A DNA stretch of 64,000 nt from Lewinellaceae bacterium (lineage in GTDB: Bacteria > Bacteroidota > Bacteroidia > Chitinophagales > Saprospiraceae): the NCBI GenBank assembly GCA_020636025.1, contig JACJYQ010000009.1, positions 153,898 through 217,897 on the forward strand, in the 5' to 3' direction. Positions 25,305 to 33,621 of this stretch are shown one piece after another. The notes under the pieces are model-generated. The model searched no databases, was not told the origin of the DNA, and saw only the letters and a list, made by a program, of their open reading frames with translations. The position numbers were made by a program, and so were the translations under genes. Within the stretch, counting starts at the first letter, position 1; every line of letters starts with the position of its first letter.

Positions 25305-25343
25305 AATGCTCCGGCACAGGTCTAATTCCCATACCGGAGCATT
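25305..25343 (-). terminator. Terminator of lectin gene 6
   Basis: AATGCTCCGGCACAGG (25305-25320) pairs with CCCATACCGGAGCATT (25328-25343); minus-strand exit TTTTTTATTCG. Confidence 0.8.
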
Positions 25344-25371
25344 TCCAGAATTCATTCAATTCAATAATGCC

Positions 25372-27216
25372 TTACAATTGTTGGATCAGGAAGCGCTGTT
25401 TATCCGATCCGTTACAGTCCTGGATGTCAAGATTCGACCGTTTGCCGTAAACGCCATCTGTGTTGAGTTCGATTTGCATGCACTTGTCAGGGTTCACCAC
25501 CGAGCGGATTGATTGGGTCATCCCGTCGTAGATCCATTTTTGTGCATTGGTACCGTTGCAATTATACAACTGAATGTTATTGCCATTGTCGGTATTGCTC
25601 TGGCTAAGATCGATGCACAGATCGCGATATTCGCGCATTTTAATGGCCAGACCGTCAAAATACCAGTACTCTGCGTAAAGGGTTTGATCCTTGGTCCAAA
25701 GCTGAATATTGGAACCTGATTCGTTACCCGTATGAGAGTGTACGGCATAGTTTGGAGCAAGAACCGGAATTATAAATTGGGAGTGAATGGGATCACTAAC
25801 TGTAGTGGCTTCATCTATCTCCCATTTTTGGTTGTTGCTTGTGTAGTTACAATCCCACAATTGCAAGTTAACATTCGAATTCGGGTTAACGCTACCATCC
25901 AGGGCGTCAAAGCATTTATCAGAATTTACACCCGAGTGGATGGTCTTTAAGAGGCCGTTGTATACCCATTTCTGGGCGCCGGTGCCATTACAATCCCAGA
26001 GTTGAATGTTGGTGCCGTTACCAGTGTTGCTGTTGGACAAGTCCAGGCATTTATAGAAATCCATCGAAGAGCGAATTGTACGGTCCTCTGTGTTGAAGAG
26101 CCACTGCTGGTTGGAGTTGCCAGTACAATTAAAGGATAAGATGTTCGTGCCATTGTTGATACTGCTGCCGGTGTCATCAATGCATTTCCCTGTATTATAG
26201 GAGAATTTGATGTTTTTTTTGTCAAACAAACCATATTTTATATAGCCACTTGAAGGGCTGCGTGTGGTGCCTTCACCAATAATTGATAGGTTTTCTATAT
26301 TGATACTTGAAGTCACGTGGCTGCCGCCGCCGCCGCCGCCGCCGCCGCCGTATTCATCAAATTCGCCGCCGCCGCCGCCGCTGTATCCACCGCCGCCGCC
26401 ACCAGCCGAGTTTCCGGAACCACCACTACCGAAACCATAACCACCCCAGCATTCACATTTACAACCTAGACCTCCTGTGGACCAGCCCTTCATAGCTCCA
26501 GATGGGTTGGAATATCCAGAATTACAGGTTGCGTTGCCAAATATTGCATCTCTATCCATTGAAGCACCTCCGCTCGCATCATTAGTTGATTGACCCGGAT
26601 AATTTGACAGTCCTCCATTATTGAGATCTCCACCGTGTGATGAAGTTCCGGATAAACCATTTTTTTCGGTATTCCCAGGACGGCCAGATTGTTTTTCACC
26701 ACCGCCGCCGCCGCCGCCAGCGACCATCAGCACAATGCTTTCACTATTCCAGCTTGTTTTCCCGGCAGGAAGGAGGACTACAGCACTGCCGCCGCCGCCA
26801 CCGCCGCCTGAGCCTTCGCCAATTGTTCCGCTTCCACTGTAATGACTTCTGCCATGCTGCCCCTGGATCATCCGTAGTGTTGAACCTGGAGAGATCTGGT
26901 TGGTTCCGGTGCCAATTTCAAACATACCTTTTGTCACAGCACCTATGCCGCCGTTGTGGTTCAGGTTGTATCCGCCATCTCCACCTTTTACTTCTAAGTA
27001 GAGGTAGGAAGCCTCTGTTGTTGATGGGATGGTTACTTCCTGATAGTGCCCGCTCGTCATATATTCGTAGGGATAACTCGGGTTATATGTGTACAAATAA
27101 TTATCGGGTTCGATGGGGCCCTGGGCTCTTGCCATGTGTATGGCCACAAAGGTTATTGTCAATACGAAAACTCCAAATTTTCTAAGCATGTCATTGAACT
27201 TGTTTTGATGTTTCAT
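25372..27216 (-). CDS. Secreted glycine-rich / double ricin-B lectin protein 6
   Basis: Protein of 614 aa (605 if the ATG at 27189 is used; both keep the signal sequence, which ends near MARAQ). Glycine-rich region at about 65-330 with the longest glycine runs in the window (EGSGGGGGGGSAVVL, LMVAGGGGGGGEK, YGFGSGGSGNSAGGGGGG, YSGGGGGEFDEYGGGGGGGG), partly encoded by a (GGC)9 microsatellite. Double ricin-B tail at about 335-614 (GKCIDDTGSSINNGTNIL; repeats NQQW, AQKW, NQKW, AEYW, AQKW, KQRF). It ends in QQL instead of the usual IQE. Own promoter module and terminator. Confidence 0.9.
   Translation of the reverse strand: MKHQNKFNDMLRKFGVFVLTITFVAIHMARAQGPIEPDNYLYTYNPSYPYEYMTSGHYQEVTIPSTTEASYLYLEVKGGDGGYNLNHNGGIGAVTKGMFEIGTGTNQISPGSTLRMIQGQHGRSHYSGSGTIGEGSGGGGGGGSAVVLLPAGKTSWNSESIVLMVAGGGGGGGEKQSGRPGNTEKNGLSGTSSHGGDLNNGGLSNYPGQSTNDASGGASMDRDAIFGNATCNSGYSNPSGAMKGWSTGGLGCKCECWGGYGFGSGGSGNSAGGGGGGYSGGGGGEFDEYGGGGGGGGGSHVTSSINIENLSIIGEGTTRSPSSGYIKYGLFDKKNIKFSYNTGKCIDDTGSSINNGTNILSFNCTGNSNQQWLFNTEDRTIRSSMDFYKCLDLSNSNTGNGTNIQLWDCNGTGAQKWVYNGLLKTIHSGVNSDKCFDALDGSVNPNSNVNLQLWDCNYTSNNQKWEIDEATTVSDPIHSQFIIPVLAPNYAVHSHTGNESGSNIQLWTKDQTLYAEYWYFDGLAIKMREYRDLCIDLSQSNTDNGNNIQLYNCNGTNAQKWIYDGMTQSIRSVVNPDKCMQIELNTDGVYGKRSNLDIQDCNGSDKQRFLIQQL
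26323..26349. repeat. (GCC)9 microsatellite inside lectin gene 6
   Basis: Nine uninterrupted GCC triplets on the plus strand (GGC, glycine, on the coding strand). Slippage would change the glycine count without breaking the frame. Confidence 0.85.
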
Positions 27217-27275
27217 GATATCTGTTTTTTTAGATAATCGAATTGCCTATGATTGTCAGGCGTGATTTGTTGGGA

Positions 27276-27338
27276 CAAAGTTCGTCGCATATTAAAAGGG
27301 GGGCTTTTACTATTGTCTCGATTTCTTGGACTATTGTT
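27276..27338 (-). promoter_or_regulatory. Tandem operator + -7 promoter module (lectin 6)
   Basis: Minus strand: AACAATAGTCC at 27338-27328, GACAATAGTAA at 27317-27307 (21-bp period), GAACTTTG with TTTG at 27279-27276, spacing 38. The -7 element lacks the TA start. Confidence 0.8.
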
Positions 27339-27363
27339 TAGAATGCAGGGTCTTATAATAAAA

Positions 27364-27398
27364 TGCTCCGAAACAAGTTGAATTGTTGTTCCAGAGCA
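27364..27398 (-). terminator. Terminator of lectin gene 7 (degenerate)
   Basis: TGCTCCGAAACAA (from 27364) pairs imperfectly with TTGTTGTTCCAGAGCA (to 27398); minus-strand exit TTTTATTATAAG. The CCGG core of the family has decayed. Confidence 0.6.
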
Positions 27399-27428
27399 TA
27401 TTAAATAGGTCGAAAATTCTTTGGGTTT

Positions 27429-29273
27429 TTATTCCTGGATCAGGAACTGCTGTACGTCTGATCCATTGCAATCATAAATATTTACATTCGACCGCTTGCC
27501 ATACGCACCATCAGTGTTGTACTCGATCTGCATACACTTGTCCGGGTTCACCACCGAGCGGATCGATTTCGTCATCCCGTCATATAGCCATTTCTGGGCA
27601 TTGGAGCCGTTACAGTTGTACAACTGAATGTTATTGCCATTGTCGGTGTTGCTGCTGCTTAGGTCGATGCATAGTTCACGGTGGTTACGCATTTTGATGG
27701 CCAGGCCTTCGAAAAACCATTGTTCGTATTCATTGCTGTCATCCTTGGTCCACAATTGAATATTGGAGCCTGACACGGCGCCAGTATGGGAATGTACCGC
27801 AGAACTGGTGGCTAAAACCGGAACAATGTGTTTCTTAAATGTCACATCAGCCACTGTTGCAGCGCCGTCGATGTTCCACTTTTGGTTGTTATTTAAATAG
27901 TTACAATCCCACAACTGGACATTGACATTCGAATTTGGGTATTGGCTACCACCGTTCGCATCAAGGCATTTGTCTGAATTTTTTCCAGAGTGAATCGTCT
28001 TGTAGAGACCATTGTATACCCAATGCTGATTGGCATTGCCCCCCACACAGTCCCATAGTTGGATGTTGGCGCCATTGCTGGTAGTTCCATTGGACAGGTC
28101 CAGACATTTGTTGTAATTCACCATAGAATGCACGGTGCGATCTTCGGTTTTAAAGTACCACAGCTGATTGGCATTTCCTGTACAGGAATAGGTTTGAATG
28201 TTATTGCCGTTGCTTATGCCACTCCCGTAGTCGTCAATGCATTTATTGGTATTATAGGTAAATTGTATAGTAGTAATCTCCGGAGCGTCATTCGTCAGCT
28301 GAAAAACAACATAACCATCTATTGGACTATTTGTATTTGGAGCAATGGTGATCTCATTAAAATATACCCAGGCGCCATTTAAATAACTGCCACCTCCTCC
28401 AGCACCCTTAACCGAAGATCCACAGCCGCCACCGGAATAACCACCACCACCACCGCCCATGGCGCCTGATTCCTGACCGTAGCCACAACCAAAAATATTA
28501 CCAGCCACAGGTTGTGCCCCTCCAGCTTCTCCATCCCCGAAAGCATATTCTCCGAAAGAGCCTGTCGGTTCCCCGTTTTGCAAGGCACCATTCAGCCCTC
28601 CTCCACCGCAGGGTTCGCCATCACCACCGTTTGTTCCTCCTTTCACAGCACCACTTATACCTGAAATTGTTGTGGATGCAGATTGGCCTTCCTTGTGTGC
28701 GGAACAGCAGTCTGAATAGGCCCCTCCACCAGCTCCGGCAACCGCAATGGTTTCCCAGGAACTGTCACCAGTTTTTTTAATGAATAGGCCAGTTCCACCG
28801 CCACCACCAGCGCATTCCATATGCACTGTATTATAAATGCCACCAGTTTTACCAATAATCATCCGAACGGTTGATCCAGGCGGAACTTCATTTTCTCCAG
28901 TTCCGATTTTCAGATAACCCTTGATCAGGGCGCCGCCTCCGCCTTTGGTTTTGAATGGGGTGATCAACGCGGTGTTTATCCTGCTTCCACCGTCAGCACC
29001 CCTGACTTCAAACCGCAAGTGGTCGTAGGTTACATTGCCCGGAACAACCAGGTCTACGTACGAACCGGTATAGGAGACAATAAAGTTCTTATCATTATTC
29101 TGCATGGAAAGTGAGCGTTCACCATTTTTGGCCGCTGCTACAGCTGCGACACCGTATTGTTGTTCCATAGTGTTCCAATAATCCCATTGTGCGTTGAGCA
29201 GGGCAGGCTCGGTGAGAGCGATCATGATCAAAAGCAAACAGATCTTGATCTGGTTTGGCTTATTCTTTTTCAT
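27429..29273 (-). CDS. Secreted glycine-rich / double ricin-B lectin protein 7
   Basis: Protein of 614 aa. Signal peptide at about 1-29 (MKKNKPNQIKICLLLIMIAL ... LLNAQ). A lead-in segment (DYWNTMEQQYGVAAV ... FIVSYTGSYVDLVVPG) precedes the glycine-rich region at about 88-325 (FEVRGADGGSRI, KGGGGALIKGYLKIGTGENE, VRMIIGKTGG, VAGAGGGAYSDCC with the vicinal Cys at 189-190, AMGGGGGGYSGGGCGSSVKG). Double ricin-B tail at about 335-614 (NKCIDDYGSGISNGNNIQ; NQLW, NQHW, NQKW, EQW, AQKW, QQF). Its lectin half is almost identical in DNA to that of lectin 8, the sign of a recent duplication or gene conversion. Confidence 0.9.
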   Translation of the reverse strand: MKKNKPNQIKICLLLIMIALTEPALLNAQWDYWNTMEQQYGVAAVAAAKNGERSLSMQNNDKNFIVSYTGSYVDLVVPGNVTYDHLRFEVRGADGGSRINTALITPFKTKGGGGALIKGYLKIGTGENEVPPGSTVRMIIGKTGGIYNTVHMECAGGGGGTGLFIKKTGDSSWETIAVAGAGGGAYSDCCSAHKEGQSASTTISGISGAVKGGTNGGDGEPCGGGGLNGALQNGEPTGSFGEYAFGDGEAGGAQPVAGNIFGCGYGQESGAMGGGGGGYSGGGCGSSVKGAGGGGSYLNGAWVYFNEITIAPNTNSPIDGYVVFQLTNDAPEITTIQFTYNTNKCIDDYGSGISNGNNIQTYSCTGNANQLWYFKTEDRTVHSMVNYNKCLDLSNGTTSNGANIQLWDCVGGNANQHWVYNGLYKTIHSGKNSDKCLDANGGSQYPNSNVNVQLWDCNYLNNNQKWNIDGAATVADVTFKKHIVPVLATSSAVHSHTGAVSGSNIQLWTKDDSNEYEQWFFEGLAIKMRNHRELCIDLSSSNTDNGNNIQLYNCNGSNAQKWLYDGMTKSIRSVVNPDKCMQIEYNTDGAYGKRSNVNIYDCNGSDVQQFLIQE

Positions 29274-29319
29274 TTTCTATTTTTTATGAATTAATTGAGA
29301 TGTTTTTTTCTTGTCAATA

Positions 29320-29382
29320 CAAAGGTGCTGGCTTTGACAGAGCGAATACCGGACTAATGTTCTGAATTATTGGACTATTGTT
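29320..29382 (-). promoter_or_regulatory. Tandem operator + -7 promoter module (lectin 7)
   Basis: Minus strand: AACAATAGTCC at 29382-29372, AACATTAGTCC at 29361-29351 (21-bp period), CACCTTTG with TTTG at 29323-29320, spacing 38. Confidence 0.85.
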
Positions 29383-29407
29383 TTGCATACATGGGTTGGC
29401 AATAAAA

Positions 29408-29441
29408 CACTCCGGCAAAGGGCTACACCTTTGCCGGAGTG
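29408..29441 (-). terminator. Terminator of lectin gene 8
   Basis: Perfect 14-bp stem CACTCCGGCAAAGG (29408-29421) with CCTTTGCCGGAGTG (29428-29441); minus-strand exit TTTTATTGCC. Confidence 0.8.
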
Positions 29442-29472
29442 ATACTAAAAGGATCAAAAAAAACTTTAAATT

Positions 29473-31308
29473 TTACTCCTGGATCAGGAACTGCTGTACG
29501 TCTGATCCATTGCAATCATAAATATTTACATTCGACCGCTTGCCATACGCACCATCAGTGTTGTACTCGATCTGCATACACTTGTCCGGGTTCACCACCG
29601 AGCGGATCGATTTCGTCATCCCGTCATATAGCCATTTCTGGGCATTGGAGCCGTTACAGTTGTACAACTGAATGTTATTGCCATTGTCGGTGTTGCTGCT
29701 GCTTAGGTCGATGCATAGTTCACGGTGGTTACGCATTTTGATGGCCAGACCTTCGAAAAACCATTGTTCGTATTCATTGCTATCATCCTTGGTCCACAAT
29801 TGAATATTGGAGCCTGACACGGCGCCAGTATGGGAATGTACCGCAGAACTGGTGGCTAAAACCGGAACAATGTGTTTCTTAAATGTCACATCAGCCACTG
29901 TTGCAGCGCCGTCGATGTTCCACTTTTGGTTGTTATTTAAATAGTTACAATCCCACAACTGGACATTGACATTCGAATTTGGGTATTGGCTACCACCGTT
30001 CGCATCAAGGCATTTGTCTGAATTTTTTCCAGAGTGGATCGTCTTGTAGAGACCATTGTATACCCAATGCTGATTGGCATTGCCCCCCACACAGTCCCAT
30101 AGTTGGATGTTGGCGCCATTGCTGGTATTTCCATTGGACAGGTCCAGACATTTGTTGTAATTCACCATCGAATGCACCGTGCGATCTTCGGTTTTAAAGT
30201 ACCACTGCTGGTTGGGATGGTCGGTACAAGTATACGTTTGGATATTATTGCCATTACTTGTGCCACTCCCGTAGTCGTCAATACATTTACTGGTATTAAA
30301 TGCAAATTGAATGGTAGAAATCTCTGGAGCATCATTTGTCAGCTGAAAAACAACAGAACCTGCCATTGGACTATTGGTGCTTGGATTAATGGTGATCTCA
30401 TTAAAATATACCCAGGCATTATTGATATAACTGCCGCCCCCACCGGAACTTTTGACAGCAGATCCATCGCTACCACCGGAATAACCACCACCTCCGCCAC
30501 CGGCAAAGGTTTGATCTTTCTGTCCGTGACCACAGCCAAAATAGTCTTTCCCGCTGCTAAATAGATTTAAGGGCTCAGACAAATCGGCCCAGGATCCTTT
30601 TGGCTCCCCGTTTTCCATGGCCGTATTCAAGCCGCCGCCGCCACCATCGGAGTCATCTCCGTTTGTTCCTGCTTTATTAGCCCCATTTAGACCTGAAGTT
30701 GTCGTGGATGCAGATTGGCCTTCTTTCTGTGACGTACAGCAGTCTGAATATGCGCCGCCGCCGCCACCAGCAACCGCAACGGTTTGCCAGGAGTTGTCAC
30801 CAGGTTTTTTAAAAAACAAACCGGTTCCACCGCCACCGGCAGCGCCTTCAGTACTTGACGAACTAAAAGTGCCGCCACTCAATCCGATTATCATTCGGAC
30901 GGTAGACCCTGGTGGAACTTCATTTTCACCGGTTCCAATTTTTAAATAACCTTTGATCAGGGCTCCGCCGCCACCTTTTGTTTTAAATGGTACGATTAGA
31001 TCGTTGTTTATCCTGCTTCCCCCATCAGCACCCCTGACTTCAAACCGCAAGTGGTCGTAATTAACACTGCCCGGAACAACGAGATCAACGTATGACCCGG
31101 TATAGGAGACAAGAAAGTTCTTGTCATTATTCTGCATGGAAAGGGAGCGTTCACCATTTTTGGCATCTGATACAGCTGCCACTCCGTACTGTTGTTCCAT
31201 AACGGTCCAATAGTTCCATTGTGCGTTTAGCAAGGCAGGCTCGGCTAGAGCGATCATGATCAAAAGCAAACAGATCTGGATTTGGTTTGACTTATTATTC
31301 TTTTTCAT
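29473..31308 (-). CDS. Secreted glycine-rich / double ricin-B lectin protein 8
   Basis: Protein of 611 aa, sister of lectin 7. Signal peptide at about 1-30 (ending LLNAQ), the same lead-in (NYWTVMEQQYGVAAVSDA ... VSYTGSYVDLVVPG), glycine-rich region at about 90-325 (FEVRGADGGSRINNDL, GGGGALIKGYLKIGTGENEV, VAGGGGGAYSDCC, TFAGGGGGGYSGGSDG), then the double ricin-B tail. From about 29478 to 30206 the DNA matches 27434-28162 with only a handful of differences, while the glycine-rich halves have clearly diverged (for example the insert SEPLNLFSSGKDYFGCG is unique here). Own promoter module and terminator. Confidence 0.9.
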   Translation of the reverse strand: MKKNNKSNQIQICLLLIMIALAEPALLNAQWNYWTVMEQQYGVAAVSDAKNGERSLSMQNNDKNFLVSYTGSYVDLVVPGSVNYDHLRFEVRGADGGSRINNDLIVPFKTKGGGGALIKGYLKIGTGENEVPPGSTVRMIIGLSGGTFSSSSTEGAAGGGGTGLFFKKPGDNSWQTVAVAGGGGGAYSDCCTSQKEGQSASTTTSGLNGANKAGTNGDDSDGGGGGLNTAMENGEPKGSWADLSEPLNLFSSGKDYFGCGHGQKDQTFAGGGGGGYSGGSDGSAVKSSGGGGSYINNAWVYFNEITINPSTNSPMAGSVVFQLTNDAPEISTIQFAFNTSKCIDDYGSGTSNGNNIQTYTCTDHPNQQWYFKTEDRTVHSMVNYNKCLDLSNGNTSNGANIQLWDCVGGNANQHWVYNGLYKTIHSGKNSDKCLDANGGSQYPNSNVNVQLWDCNYLNNNQKWNIDGAATVADVTFKKHIVPVLATSSAVHSHTGAVSGSNIQLWTKDDSNEYEQWFFEGLAIKMRNHRELCIDLSSSNTDNGNNIQLYNCNGSNAQKWLYDGMTKSIRSVVNPDKCMQIEYNTDGAYGKRSNVNIYDCNGSDVQQFLIQE

Positions 31309-31354
31309 TTTCTATTTTTTATGAATTAGTTGAGATGTTTTTTCCTTGTCAATA

Positions 31355-31417
31355 CAAAGGTGCCGGCTTTGACAAAATGAATACCGGACTAATGTTCTGA
31401 ATTCTTGGACTATTGTT
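31355..31417 (-). promoter_or_regulatory. Tandem operator + -7 promoter module (lectin 8)
   Basis: Minus strand: AACAATAGTCC at 31417-31407, AACATTAGTCC at 31396-31386 (21-bp period), CACCTTTG with TTTG at 31358-31355, spacing 38. The same second half-site variant (ATTAG) occurs in the lectin 7 and 10 promoters. Confidence 0.85.
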
Positions 31418-31443
31418 TAGAGTAGAATTATTTAGAAAAAGGA

Positions 31444-31478
31444 AGCTCCGGCACAGGGCTGAAACCCATACCGGAGCT
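31444..31478 (-). terminator. Terminator of the lipase-lectin gene
   Basis: AGCTCCGGCACAGGG (31444-31458) pairs with CCCATACCGGAGCT (31465-31478); minus-strand exit TTCCTTTTTC. Confidence 0.8.
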
Positions 31479-31509
31479 CGTCAATTGAGAGGAAAGAAAT
31501 ATCTGTTTT

Positions 31510-33429
31510 TTATTCCTGGATTGTGAACTTTTGCGGATCCGAGCCATTACAATCATATATTTCCACATTTGATCGTTTGCCGTATACCCCGTCGGTATTA
31601 TATTCTATCTGCATGCACTTGTCCGGGTTAACTACCGAGCGGATCGATTGAGTCACCCCATCATAGAGCCATTTTTGAGCATTGGAATCATTGCAGTTGT
31701 ACAACTGGATGTTGTTGCCGTTGTTGGTATTGCTGCTGCTGAGGTCGATGCACAGATTCTGGCTACTGCGCATCTTGATGGCCAGGCCGTCGAAGTACCA
31801 TTGTTCAGCCGTGTTGGTATTGTCTTTGGTCCAAAGCTGGATGTTTGAACCCGATTCGGCGCCGTTATGCGAATGCACGGCAAAGCTGGTGGCGACTACC
31901 GGAACGATGTGTTTCATGTTTGACACATTGCTCACCGTCGTGGCGCCATCGATGGTCCACCTTTGAGCATTGATATCTTTGCAATCCCAGACCTGGATGT
32001 TGTTTCCGTTAGTAGTATTGCCGTTGACCAGGTCCAGGCATTTTCCCGAATTTACCTTCGAGCGTATGTTTTTGGTAAGCCCGTCATAGGTCCATTTTTG
32101 GGCATCGGAATAATTGCAGCTCCAAAGCTGAATATTAGTACCATTAGTGGTATTGCTGTTATTCAGGTCAAGGCATTTATCAGTATTACTGGCCAGAATG
32201 ATGTTGTGATTTCGAAAAATCCAGCCCTGGTTGAGGTTGTTGTCGCTACAGGTCCAGATTAGAATATTGTTTCCATTGGCCAGCCCTCCGGCCGCATTGT
32301 CGATACACTTTTTTACAGTCTGGGCCGCAGTAAGCCTAATGGAAGGCAATACGAGATCGCCAGGGCTTATGGGATCCAGATCACCATTAAAATACGCGGT
32401 TTGCAGACCGGATAAATAGTAAGAGTCATCGTGTATCCTTTTGGCATACGCTTCCTTGACAGTAGTAGTGGGGTTTAGGACCTCAAATTTTCCTCCGGCT
32501 ACCGGCAGGTATTGTCTTGGCCATCTTTGGGTATAATCAGAGACATACTTGTCGGCCGCCCGGGAAAGTCCTCTGGGATAAACCGTTATTTCATGTACAA
32601 TATCTGCGTTGGAATAATAAATGGCAGCATTGACAGTCATTTCTTTATAGGTGATCATGTCATCCACAGTCTGCTGTCCATTCAACATATCATAATATGG
32701 ACCTTGAGTTGTATAGAATTTTACCCGTTTAAGGTTTGGCCTGTTTGCCCATTCCTGGATGAAAGCCTCACTTCCTGCATTGGGAGAACCAAAGGCCACA
32801 AAGTGGATGACTTTATCCGACAATATTGATGCATAATCAGCTAAAAAGTATTGGGATAATACGCCGCCTTTTGAGTGCCCGGTCACAATCAGTTTGTCAA
32901 ATTCCGAATTATGATCCTGAAACCAGGTTTCCAGGCCGTGAGCACGCAGATTCAGCCACTCCTGATAAAAGAAACTATGTACATCCTTGCCGGGGTTCGT
33001 ATTGCCATTCCAGGGCCATGTGATAAAACCGCCACGGATCCCGCTTTCCAAATTGGCATCCGTAGAAACCCCCGGGAATGCCAGCCAGGCCACCCGGTCG
33101 CTAATCGTGACCAACGCGTATGTATTTCCGGATGAGCCGTCATACTCCGTGGTTGTTCTGGTGAACAGGGTCGCGTTGTTTATCATTTTTGTCCAGGTAT
33201 CTGAGTTGTGATAAATTTCCCAGAGCTGCGGCCAATATTGGGTTGACTCCAGAAATGCCGAATTCTGATCGGATTTTGTGCCTTTCTCCACCATACGTGA
33301 GAGCAGGGCTGCATAAACGTCTTCACAATATGTGCCCGTTTGGGCTGTAATGGGGCTGCTGTATTGGATTACAGCAATGAAGAGGAGTGCTCTTAATATC
33401 TGTTGGAAAACCTTTTTTTGATATTTCAT
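31510..33429 (-). CDS. Secreted class-3 lipase fused to the double ricin-B lectin tail
   Basis: Protein of 639 aa from the ATG at 33429 (signal peptide ending SSPITAQ; it lies 44 bp after the promoter's TTTG, and the open frame above it overlaps the promoter). In place of the glycine-rich region, residues about 35-345 are an alpha/beta-hydrolase of the lipase class 3 type: nucleophile elbow LIVTGHSKGG with Ser186, then HFVAFGSPNAG, a candidate Asp276 (SNADIVHE) and candidate His333 (RIHDDSYYL) completing the triad. Residues about 370-639 are two ricin-B trefoils (KKCIDNAAGGLANGNNIL; NQGW, AQKW, AQRW, AEQW, AQKW, QKF), which would target the enzyme to a glycan. Lipase activity is a family inference; the ester substrate is unknown. 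Confidence 0.9.
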   Translation of the reverse strand: MKYQKKVFQQILRALLFIAVIQYSSPITAQTGTYCEDVYAALLSRMVEKGTKSDQNSAFLESTQYWPQLWEIYHNSDTWTKMINNATLFTRTTTEYDGSSGNTYALVTISDRVAWLAFPGVSTDANLESGIRGGFITWPWNGNTNPGKDVHSFFYQEWLNLRAHGLETWFQDHNSEFDKLIVTGHSKGGVLSQYFLADYASILSDKVIHFVAFGSPNAGSEAFIQEWANRPNLKRVKFYTTQGPYYDMLNGQQTVDDMITYKEMTVNAAIYYSNADIVHEITVYPRGLSRAADKYVSDYTQRWPRQYLPVAGGKFEVLNPTTTVKEAYAKRIHDDSYYLSGLQTAYFNGDLDPISPGDLVLPSIRLTAAQTVKKCIDNAAGGLANGNNILIWTCSDNNLNQGWIFRNHNIILASNTDKCLDLNNSNTTNGTNIQLWSCNYSDAQKWTYDGLTKNIRSKVNSGKCLDLVNGNTTNGNNIQVWDCKDINAQRWTIDGATTVSNVSNMKHIVPVVATSFAVHSHNGAESGSNIQLWTKDNTNTAEQWYFDGLAIKMRSSQNLCIDLSSSNTNNGNNIQLYNCNDSNAQKWLYDGVTQSIRSVVNPDKCMQIEYNTDGVYGKRSNVEIYDCNGSDPQKFTIQE

Positions 33430-33472
33430 ATTTTTAGAATTTTTCAGTTTCAGAAATGTGTTTTTTATGGTG

Positions 33473-33535
33473 CAAAGTTGCAGGGGATAAACTCTGGACT
33501 CCTGCACTATTGTTTTGAGTTCTTGGATTATTGTT
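33473..33535 (-). promoter_or_regulatory. Tandem operator + -7 promoter module (lipase-lectin)
   Basis: Minus strand: AACAATAATCC at 33535-33525, AACAATAGTGC at 33514-33504 (21-bp period), CAACTTTG with TTTG at 33476-33473, spacing 38. Confidence 0.85.
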
Positions 33536-33560
33536 CAGTTTAGGATTCGGGCAAAAAAAG

Positions 33561-33593
33561 GCCCCGGAACAGGCTTGAAACCGGTACCGGAGC
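33561..33593 (-). terminator. Terminator of lectin gene 9
   Basis: GCCCCGGAACAGG (from 33561) pairs with CCGGTACCGGAGC (to 33593) with small mismatches; minus-strand exit CTTTTTTTGCC. Confidence 0.75.
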
Positions 33594-33621
33594 TTAGAAT
33601 TGAGGGGAAAATGATTCTTTG

